Positions 13,268-18,397 of a stretch of DNA of 20,353 nt are shown piece after piece (the first letter of the stretch is position 1; every line of letters starts with the position of its first letter). The notes below the pieces were generated by a model that worked only from the letters and a program-made list of their open reading frames with translations, did not search any database and had not been told where the DNA came from. Location of the stretch: NCBI GenBank assembly GCA_040904405.1, contig JBBDTK010000119.1, positions 1 through 20,353 of the forward strand, given 5' to 3'. The DNA comes from VRUE01 sp040904405 (lineage in GTDB: Bacteria > Actinomycetota > Thermoleophilia > Solirubrobacterales > 70-9). A program made the position numbers and the translations under genes.

Positions 13268-13581
13268 GACTCCCGCCATTGTCTCACGATCGCCGGAGCC
13301 TCCACCTTGGCTTTCTTGATCGCCGCTGCCATCGCCTCATTCGGGGAGCTGAAATCGAGGACCGTCGGCGCTTGCTTCCCGCTGGCGCACGTGTACTCGT
13401 GCTCGTGATGCTCATCGACCGCATCGGCGTTGTCCCACAGGCGCACAGTCGTCCACTCGCCGCCCTCAATAACCTCCAGCGTGATCGCGTAGGACGCAGG
13501 CGGCGGTGACTCACTGCGCCGGTACCGGATGCGGATGTCCGGCTCCACATCGATGAAGATCTCTCGCTCTGTCGGGACCAC
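13264..13581 (-). CDS. Uncharacterised small protein, first gene of a coupled pair
   Basis: 105 residues from GTG 13581 (MVPTEREIFIDVEPDIRIRYRR). Beta-rich first half (YAITLEVIEGGEWTTVRLWDNAD), then a His/Glu-rich DEHHEHEYT, then SSPNEAMAAAIKKAKVEAPAIVRQW as a C-terminal helix. The layout (a beta sandwich with DNA-His, an HHxHxY stretch, then NEA...AI helix) reminds me of the DUF7718 group, but that is from memory and weak. It overlaps the next gene by 4 bp (ATGA). It begins just where the truncated 92-aa copy stops making sense, so the gene may now be expressed from that copy's promoter. A CDS on the same strand in another frame across this region is not supported. Confidence 0.7.
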   Translation of the reverse strand: MVPTEREIFIDVEPDIRIRYRRSESPPPASYAITLEVIEGGEWTTVRLWDNADAVDEHHEHEYTCASGKQAPTVLDFSSPNEAMAAAIKKAKVEAPAIVRQWRES

Positions 13582-13601
13582 AGACAGAGGCTCTCAAACG
13601 A

Positions 13602-13730
13602 AGCGGCGCCGTCCTTCTTCAGCTCCTTGGCGGCTTCGGATAGGCGGCGTGCCGCGTATTCGACCTCCATCATCGCCCCCTCGACCTTGCGGAAGTGCTC
13701 TTCTTCGCGGACTCGCTCTGCGGTATTCAT
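13602..13730 (-). pseudogene. Truncated second copy of the 92-aa cassette-end gene
   Basis: From ATG 13730 the protein reads MNTAERVREEEHFRKVEGAM and on through AARRLSEAAKELKKDGAA, closely matching the first 42 or so residues of the intact 92-aa protein. After codon GCT at 13602 similarity ends abruptly and the frame continues as Ser/Arg-rich nonsense over the real gene at 13264-13581. The break therefore reflects a deletion or recombination that fused the 5' part to other cargo. The promoter (TAGAGT, 7 nt, ATG) is intact, so the stump may drive the coupled pair downstream. Confidence 0.75.
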
Positions 13731-13737
13731 CGCGTCC

Positions 13738-13743
13738 ACTCTA
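13738..13743 (-). promoter_or_regulatory. Putative -10 box before the truncated 92-aa copy
   Basis: TAGAGT on the minus strand, 7 nt before ATG 13730; same as in the intact copy. Confidence 0.5.
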
Positions 13744-13837
13744 CGGGCGCCCCCAGATGCCAGTGACCACCAGATTCGCAAAATGCGAGGACACGATCGG
13801 TGGTGTCGCAGACGCGGCAACCGTTCGGCCAAAGCGA

Positions 13838-13911
13838 TGGGGCGGGCTGGACTCGAACCAGCGACCGACGGATTATGAGTCCGCTGCTCTGACCAGCTGA
13901 GCTACCGCCCC
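13838..13911 (-). tRNA. tRNA with CAU anticodon (elongator Met or Ile2)
   Basis: 74 nt. Acceptor GGGGCGG (13911-13905) pairs with CCGCCCC (13845-13839), discriminator A at 13838; D stem GCTC/GAGC; anticodon stem GCGGA/TCCGT with loop CTCATAA; T arm GCTGG-TTCGAGT-CCAGC. CCA is not encoded. CTCATAA is shared by elongator tRNA-Met and by tRNA-Ile2, where C34 becomes lysidine. The T-arm and variable region (GGTCGCTGGTTC) look like Ile2, so the amino acid is undecided. The 3' half is the integration target: two partial copies lie downstream. The gene is intact after all insertions, as expected when the element supplies a replacement 3' half. Confidence 0.95.
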
Positions 13912-13951
13912 GGGTGGGCCGAGCGTAGCGCGCCGGCGGGGGTCGAATCGA

Positions 13952-14317
13952 TCAGGCGCTGAACAGCTGGGCGAGGGAGCGGCCCACGTCGGGGGGCTCC
14001 TCCTTGCCCTCGGCGGCGGCGGTCGCGCCTTCGGAGAGGGCCTTGGCGGCGTCAGCGATCTGCTGCGAACGGGCGCCGCGCAGCTCGCCGGACTTCTTCG
14101 CTTCGGCGAGGTCGGATTCCATCAGCCCGGCGAGCTCGGCGAGGCGGCGCAGGCCGACCGCTCCGGCCGTCCCCTTCAGCGCGTGGGCTTCCGCTCGCAG
14201 CGTCTCGAAGTCTTCGGTCTCGGTCGCCAGCCCGGCGGCGATCACGTCGCAGCGACGGCGTGCCTCCTCCGCGAACGACTTCAGCAGCTCGGGGTCCGGC
14301 GCGGTCTTCTCGCTCAC
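13952..14317 (-). CDS. HPt (histidine phosphotransfer) domain protein
   Basis: 121 residues from GTG 14317, overlapping the stop of the upstream lipoprotein gene as GTGA; a GAAGAGG Shine-Dalgarno lies about 11 nt upstream. Residues 10-100 form an all-helical HPt domain with the diagnostic AHALKGTAGAVGL, where H45 is the phosphoryl-accepting histidine. The N-terminal DPELLKSFAEEARRR and the later RLAELAGLMESDL are the usual flanking helices. HPt proteins relay phosphate between response-regulator receiver domains. No histidine kinase or receiver gene lies in this window, so its partners are elsewhere. The acidic Glu/Pro tail ends in VGRSLAQLFSA. Coupling to a redox-type lipoprotein is unexpected. 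Confidence 0.9.
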   Translation of the reverse strand: MSEKTAPDPELLKSFAEEARRRCDVIAAGLATETEDFETLRAEAHALKGTAGAVGLRRLAELAGLMESDLAEAKKSGELRGARSQQIADAAKALSEGATAAAEGKEEPPDVGRSLAQLFSA

Positions 14318-15399
14318 CTCCCGCTCACCTCTTCCACGGCCCGGTTCAGGCGCTCGACGCCGAAAGCGCCCTCGATCTCCGCCCGGATGATGCCCTGGCG
14401 GTCGATCGCGAACAGCCACGGCTCGCTCGGCAAGTGGAAGGCCCTGACCTGAGGCCTCACGCCCTTGCCCGGATCGTTGTCTTTGAAGATCTCCATATGG
14501 ATGAAGGCGATGCCGTCTCCGTGTTCCTGCTTGACCTGCTCGGCCACGTCGACGACAGGGCCGCATACCCGACTCTGGCAGAACTGGGGGGTCGCAAACA
14601 AGAGGATGATCGGTTCTTTCCCCAGAACGTCCGCGTAGTCGACGTCGTTCTGCGTGTCCGGCGGGATGCGCGTGGTCACCTTCCCGGGGTCTCCACCGAC
14701 GTCGGCCCGGGTCGGGGTGTGGATCCGCGGCGCCTTTTCTCCGACCTGCGGGATCCGCTCGAATTCGCCGACCGTCGCGCTCGGCAGCAACGTCGCGACC
14801 ATCTCCTCGCCCTGCCTGATCAGGGCGGCGATCCGCCACTCTCCGGCGCTGGGGAGGTTGAGCTCGGTCGTGTAGACGACGGTCGCGGCGTCGGGATCGC
14901 TGGTCGTCGTCTGGGCGCGGAAGGCGGGCTTGGTGCCGATGCTTTCGATCGCCGCCGGGAAGGGGCCCTCGGCGGGCTGTTCGAGCGCTTCGGTGCGCGC
15001 CCGCGCCACGGCGCCCTTCTTCTGCTTGCCATTCTTCGCCGTCCCGTCACCGCCACCCTTCGCCGCCGGGACCTTGGCGACGTAGAGGGCGACCTCGGCA
15101 TCGTCGATCTGGCTGCGATCGGGCTCGAAGACGCCGAACGGGTAGCGGTTCTCCCCCGGCTGGAAGGCCAGCGCCGCCGGCGAGACGACCAGTTCGGCGT
15201 GGCCGTCCGCTGCTTTGACGATCTCCCCCAGGCTTCTGCCGGCGGCGGCCGGGAAGGCGCTCTTCGGCGGCGCCGGCCGGCTGGAGGCGACGGTCGAGGA
15301 GCCGGTGGCGTCCGTATCGGAGTCGCCGCCGCAGCCGGCGGCGAGGACCGAGGCCGCGAGCAGGCAGGCGGCAGCGCTTGTGAGACGACGCGGGGACAT
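14314..15399 (-). CDS. Lipoprotein with C-terminal thioredoxin-like domain
   Basis: 361 residues from ATG 15399; longer open frame upstream is Arg-rich and unlikely to be translated. Signal peptide MSPRRLTSAAACLLAASVLAAGC with Cys23 as lipidation site, so an extracytoplasmic, membrane-anchored protein. The middle (about 50-230) is an Ig-like or beta domain of unknown family, with a Lys/Gly-rich loop (AKGGGDGTAKNGKQKKGA). From about 262, EPIILLFATPQFCQSRVCGPVV and the IDRQGIIRAEIEG strand show a thioredoxin/AhpC-like fold. The cysteines are spaced CX4C (C274, C279) instead of CX2C, so classic disulfide oxidoreductase activity is doubtful. The TAACAT box 11 nt before the ATG may be the promoter. 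It runs into the HPt gene by a 4-nt overlap. The SDR gene is divergent. Confidence 0.85.
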   Translation of the reverse strand: MSPRRLTSAAACLLAASVLAAGCGGDSDTDATGSSTVASSRPAPPKSAFPAAAGRSLGEIVKAADGHAELVVSPAALAFQPGENRYPFGVFEPDRSQIDDAEVALYVAKVPAAKGGGDGTAKNGKQKKGAVARARTEALEQPAEGPFPAAIESIGTKPAFRAQTTTSDPDAATVVYTTELNLPSAGEWRIAALIRQGEEMVATLLPSATVGEFERIPQVGEKAPRIHTPTRADVGGDPGKVTTRIPPDTQNDVDYADVLGKEPIILLFATPQFCQSRVCGPVVDVAEQVKQEHGDGIAFIHMEIFKDNDPGKGVRPQVRAFHLPSEPWLFAIDRQGIIRAEIEGAFGVERLNRAVEEVSGR

Positions 15400-15511
15400 C
15401 CGAAGCGACCATGTTATTCGGCGGCGGGGGCCGAACTCCGGCCTGCGCGCGCGGCGGCGCGGGCTCCCTATACGCTGGGCGCCCGTTGCAGGCGAGCGCA
15501 AGGAGAGGGAA

Positions 15512-16243
15512 TTGGCGGAGCGAGCGGCACTGATCACCGGGGCGTCGAGTGGGATCGGGCTCGCGATCGCCCGCACGCTGGGCGAAGAGGGCTACGCGCT
15601 GACGGTCTCCTCACGGCGCCTGGAGAAGCTGGAGGGCGCCGCCGAGAGCCTGCGCAAGGTCGCCCCCGAGGTGCAGAGCGTCGCCGCCAACATGACCGAC
15701 GAGGAGGACGTGGTCGGCGTCTTCGCCAAGCACCGCGAGGCCTACGGGCGACTCGACGTGCTGGTCAACAACGCCGGGGTCGGGATCGGCGCGCCGATGG
15801 AGGAGATCCAGACGAAGTACCTCGACATGCAGCTGGCGGTCAACCTGCGGGCGCTGGTGATCGGCACCCGCGAGGGGCTGCCGATGCTGCGCCAGGCCGG
15901 CGGCGAGCACGGCAAGGCGTTGATCGTCAACACCGCCTCGATCGCCGGCAAAGCCGGGCAGGCCTGGCTCTCCGTCTACGCGGCGACCAAGGGCGCGGTG
16001 ATCAACTTCACCCAGTCGACCCACCGCGAGGTGGGCAGCGCCGGGATCCAGTGCACGGCGCTGGCGCCGGGCTTCGTCGACACGCCGATGACTGAGTTCG
16101 CCAAGGGCCAGGTGCCGGCCGAGGAGATGATCCGGCCGGAGGACATCGGCGAGGCGGTCCGCTTCCTGCTGCGCACGTCACCCAACTGCCACGTCCCCGA
16201 GATTGTCTTCACCCGACCCAACGAGGGCCTCGATACCCCCTGA
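15512..16243 (+). CDS. Short-chain dehydrogenase/reductase (SDR)
   Basis: 243 residues from TTG 15512, chosen because AGGAG stands 6 nt upstream and the Rossmann motif follows at once. TGASSGIG (9-16) binds NAD(P); NNAG at 86-89; N111; catalytic S143, Y156 and K160 (YAATK) are all in place, so the enzyme should be active. Basic SRR at 34-36 after the second strand favours NADPH. The substrate cannot be told; the LAPGFVDTPMT loop is generic. The divergent neighbour is the thioredoxin-like lipoprotein, and downstream on the same strand, after an inverted repeat, comes a glycosyltransferase. A TACGCT box at 15471-15476 may be the promoter. Confidence 0.93.
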   Translation: MAERAALITGASSGIGLAIARTLGEEGYALTVSSRRLEKLEGAAESLRKVAPEVQSVAANMTDEEDVVGVFAKHREAYGRLDVLVNNAGVGIGAPMEEIQTKYLDMQLAVNLRALVIGTREGLPMLRQAGGEHGKALIVNTASIAGKAGQAWLSVYAATKGAVINFTQSTHREVGSAGIQCTALAPGFVDTPMTEFAKGQVPAEEMIRPEDIGEAVRFLLRTSPNCHVPEIVFTRPNEGLDTP

Positions 16244-16261
16244 CGGTCCCAGATCGTCGCC

Positions 16262-16312
16262 ATGCTGCGTCCTCGGTCGGGCAAATAGCGCTGCTATTCG
16301 GCCTCCCTGCAT
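16262..16312. repeat. Imperfect inverted repeat between SDR and glycosyltransferase
   Basis: The core AATAGC-GCT-GCTATT (16284-16298) is perfect. The outer arms (ATGC.G...GG.CG and CGGCC..CC.TGCAT) pair with interruptions, giving a long folded structure. It resembles short intergenic hairpin elements dispersed in many bacterial genomes. There is no T run, so it is not a typical terminator. Confidence 0.45.
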
Positions 16313-16342
16313 CCTTGCCTGGCAACGCCTGGGCCGCGTCAG

Positions 16343-17545
16343 ATGCGCTTCTTAGTTGCCGCCTTTGGCGATCCCGGGCACGTCTTCCCTGCGATAGCCC
16401 TCGGGCGGGCGCTGGCCGGGCGTGGCCACGCGGTGACGATCGAGACCTGGGAGGAGCGGCGGGCGGCGGTCGAGGGCGCCGGGCTCGGCTTCGCCGCCGC
16501 CGAGGAATACCGGATGTTCCCGCCGCCGGATCCCAACTCGCCGCAGGGAGCGCACGCCGCCGAGGCGGCGCGGGCGCTGCTGCCGCTGCTGGAGGAGATG
16601 CGGCCGCACGCGGTGGTCAGCGACATCCTCACCCTGGCGCCGGCGCTCGCCGCCGAGCTGGCGGGGATCCCACGGGCCACCCTGATCCCCCACATCTACC
16701 CGGTGGTCGAGCCGGGGTTGCCCTTTTTCGCGGTCGGACTGCGACCGCCGCGCACGCCGCTTGGGCGGGGTGTCTGGCGGCTGGGACAGCGAGCGCTGAA
16801 CGTCGGGCTCGAGCAGGGTCGCGCCGACCTCAACAGGCAGCGGGCCCGCCTCGGCCTGCCGCCGACCGAGCGCTTCCACGGCGGCATCAGCCCCGACCTG
16901 GCGTTGGTCGGCACCTTCCCCCAGCTCGAGTACCCGCGCCGCTGGCCGGCCGGGGTCGAGGTGACCGGGCCGATGGTCTTCGAGGTCCCGCATCCGGAGA
17001 TCGAGCTGCCGCCGGGCGAGGAGCCGCTGGTGCTGGTGGCGCCGAGCACCGCTCACGACTCCGGCAACCGGCTCGTCCGCGCCGCCCAGGCGGCGCTCGC
17101 CGAGGAGCCGGTGCGGGTGGTGGCGACGACCAACCGGGTCGTGCCGCAGGAGCCGATCGACGTTCCCGGCAACGCGGTCCTGGTCGAGTGGCTCAGCTAC
17201 AGCCAGCTGATGCCAGCCGCCTCGCTGGTGATCTCCCACGGCGGCCACGGCACGGTGGCGCGAGCGCTGGGCGCCGGCACGCCGGTGCTGATCAGCCCGA
17301 TCATCGGCGACATGAGCGAGACCGCGATGCGGGTCGCCTGGGCCGGCGCCGGCCTCTCCGTCCCCTGGCGCCTCTGCCATCCCGCGCCCCTGCGCTGGGC
17401 CACCCGCCGCATCCTCGGCGAGCCGTCGTTCGCGGCGCGCGCCAGCCAGCTGGCCGCCTGGACGCGGGAGCATGCCGGCGCCCAACGCGGGGCTGAGCTG
17501 GTCGAGCGGTTGGCCGTCAAGACCAAAGCCACCGCCAGGACCTAG
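16343..17545 (+). CDS. MGT/UGT-type glycosyltransferase (GT-B fold)
   Basis: 400 residues from ATG 16343. The N-terminus RFLVAAFGDPGHVFPAIALGRAL is the acceptor-side Rossmann start, with the family's conserved Gly-His pair. VVSDILTLAPALAAELAGIP is the second acceptor-domain landmark. In the donor domain, VAPSTAHDSGNRLVRA and VISHGGHGTVARALGAGTPVLISPIIGD form the nucleotide-sugar binding signature, in which the usual Q/D pair at the end is replaced by GDMSET. This places the enzyme in GT family 1, as in macrolide or sterol glycosyltransferases. Acceptor and sugar are unknown. No secondary-metabolite genes are near, so a lipid or small-molecule detoxification role is possible. No clear Shine-Dalgarno. 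Its TAG stop is part of the putative -10 of the following tRNA-Asn. Confidence 0.92.
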   Translation: MRFLVAAFGDPGHVFPAIALGRALAGRGHAVTIETWEERRAAVEGAGLGFAAAEEYRMFPPPDPNSPQGAHAAEAARALLPLLEEMRPHAVVSDILTLAPALAAELAGIPRATLIPHIYPVVEPGLPFFAVGLRPPRTPLGRGVWRLGQRALNVGLEQGRADLNRQRARLGLPPTERFHGGISPDLALVGTFPQLEYPRRWPAGVEVTGPMVFEVPHPEIELPPGEEPLVLVAPSTAHDSGNRLVRAAQAALAEEPVRVVATTNRVVPQEPIDVPGNAVLVEWLSYSQLMPAASLVISHGGHGTVARALGAGTPVLISPIIGDMSETAMRVAWAGAGLSVPWRLCHPAPLRWATRRILGEPSFAARASQLAAWTREHAGAQRGAELVERLAVKTKATART

Positions 17546-17548
17546 AAT
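17543..17548 (+). promoter_or_regulatory. Putative -10 box of tRNA-Asn
   Basis: TAGAAT (one change from TATAAT) overlaps the stop codon of the glycosyltransferase gene and lies 32 bp before the tRNA. No good -35 is seen at the right distance. Confidence 0.4.
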
Positions 17549-17580
17549 GGCGCAACGCGTTTCAGGTCAGGGGCGCACGG

Positions 17581-17651
17581 TCCCCCGTGATGTAGCGGAA
17601 GCATGACTGACTGTTAATCAGTTCGCGGTGGTTCGAATCCACCCGGGGGAG
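17581..17651 (+). tRNA. tRNA-Asn (GTT anticodon)
   Basis: 71 nt. Acceptor TCCCCCG/CGGGGGA, discriminator G; anticodon stem ACTGA/TCAGT with loop CTGTTAA; variable loop of 4 nt; T arm GGTGG-TTCGAAT-CCACC. CCA is not encoded. The D arm is odd: ATGT pairs with GCAT (one U-G pair) around a 7-nt loop AGCGGAA instead of the usual GCTC/GAGC. It still keeps U8, A14 and the GG pair, so it can fold. An HNH endonuclease gene ends 10 nt downstream on the opposite strand. Confidence 0.9.
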
Positions 17652-17661
17652 CTTTCGGTGG

Positions 17662-18345
17662 TCACTCTTCGAGGATCGCCACTCCATTCTCGACCTCCGC
17701 ATGGCAGTTGGCACAGAGAAGCGCACATTTAGCCGCCTCCAACTTGAGCTCCGCAAACGCACGTGTGCAACCTCGTCTTGACAGTGAAAATTCTTTCTCG
17801 GTTGGGTCCAGGTGGTGAAACTGCAATGCGCCCTGATATCGGCGATAGCCACAGAGGCGGCATTTTCCGCCCGCTTCCTCCACCAGGCGTTCCTTTGCCC
17901 GTCGCCGCCAGGCTGAGACATCGGCCCTGCGGCATTTCATGCAGCGATACGACCCACGATTCTCAAGAACGAATTTCGTTCGACCGTGCCGGCTGCATGA
18001 CCTCCGGATGTATCGGTCACCACGCTGCTTGGCTTCTCGCGCCTCCTTCCGCCGCGAGCCGCCGGTGGCTTTTAGGCCATATCGGTTGAGCCAGTACCGC
18101 ACGGTCGTGATGTCCCGGTCGACCAGCTTGGCCATTTCCTCAAGCGTCAGTCCCTCTTCAACTGCTGTTTGAAGCCGATCACGATCGAGCCCGCCACGCG
18201 CAGCGAATCTATCTCGCCCGTTGGCGACAAGGTCATGTTTCTTCAACCAGTACCCGACGGTCGACGGATGCTTGCCAGCCTCCCGCCCGATCGCTTCCAA
18301 CGACATTCCCTTCGCCAAGCACTCCTCCAAGAATTTCCTCCTCAT
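17662..18345 (-). CDS. HNH endonuclease with two N-terminal helix-turn-helix motifs
   Basis: 227 residues from ATG 18345. Two similar helix-turn-helix units open the protein: MSLEAIGREAGKHPSTVGYWLKKHDL (14-39) and LTLEEMAKLVDRDITTVRYWLNRYGL (66-91). A Cys/His cluster (C117, H120, C135, C138) may bind zinc. The C-terminal HNH nuclease has zinc cysteines C162-X2-C165 and C211-X2-C214 plus H215, and the catalytic FHHLDP (H177, H178). The family occurs as free-standing nucleases, often next to tRNA genes; here tRNA-Asn ends 10 nt away. Composition is less GC-rich than the neighbours, suggesting acquisition. A LexA-type box lies 37 bp upstream of the start, so DNA-damage induction is likely. The zinc cluster plus duplicated HTH suggests sequence-specific cutting. 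Target unknown. Confidence 0.9.
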   Translation of the reverse strand: MRRKFLEECLAKGMSLEAIGREAGKHPSTVGYWLKKHDLVANGRDRFAARGGLDRDRLQTAVEEGLTLEEMAKLVDRDITTVRYWLNRYGLKATGGSRRKEAREAKQRGDRYIRRSCSRHGRTKFVLENRGSYRCMKCRRADVSAWRRRAKERLVEEAGGKCRLCGYRRYQGALQFHHLDPTEKEFSLSRRGCTRAFAELKLEAAKCALLCANCHAEVENGVAILEE

Positions 18346-18382
18346 GTGCAAAAAGATTGCAAACGAGGCAGACAGAACTCTG

Positions 18383-18396
18383 CGAACGTGTGTTCG
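18383..18396. promoter_or_regulatory. SOS box (LexA operator) upstream of the HNH gene
   Basis: CGAACGTGTGTTCG: perfect GAAC-N4-GTTC with a symmetric C/G on each side, the operator recognised by LexA in actinobacteria and Bacillus. It lies in the 52-bp gap between the stop of the PD-(D/E)XK gene (18398) and the HNH start (18345), 37 bp before the ATG on the minus strand, a sensible place for promoter repression. Nearby TGCAA-N5-TTGCA (18346-18360 region) is a second small symmetry. Confidence 0.75.
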
Positions 18397-18397
18397 T

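Larger units (their letters stand above)
9775..13837. mobile_element. Tandem array of tRNA-anchored, integrase-less cassettes
   Basis: The region lies immediately 3' of a CAU-anticodon tRNA gene on the minus strand (13838-13911). It is punctuated by four copies of CCAATTTCGGGACCAAG (9784, 10604, 11421, 12825), all in the same orientation. Two copies of the last 44-45 bp of the tRNA gene, from the anticodon loop to the 3' end, lie at 11300-11343 and 12693-12737, each followed on the right by about 80-90 bp leading into that motif. This is how att sites look after successive site-specific integrations into a tRNA gene. Four units follow: 9784-10603 (GST-like), 10604-11299 (nucleotidyltransferase pair), 11300-12692 (NYN, small RNA, 92-aa protein) and 12693-13837 (two small proteins, truncated 92-aa copy). 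No integrase, relaxase or phage gene is present. The left boundary is uncertain, because no tRNA piece was found near 9775. Confidence 0.7.

Noticed and set aside
13284..13601. Continuation of the 92-aa copy's frame to a 182-aa protein
   Set aside because: After 13602 the frame turns into Ser/Arg-rich nonsense and lies over a well-formed gene in another frame on the same strand.
13952..14839. 295-aa frame that includes the HPt protein
   Set aside because: The part upstream of GTG 14317 is an Arg-rich shadow of the thioredoxin-like lipoprotein gene; the GTGA overlap gives the real start.
15215..15511. N-terminal extension of the SDR to 342 aa
   Set aside because: The extension overlaps the divergent lipoprotein gene and is Arg/Pro-rich; TTG 15512 has a Shine-Dalgarno and is followed directly by the Rossmann motif.
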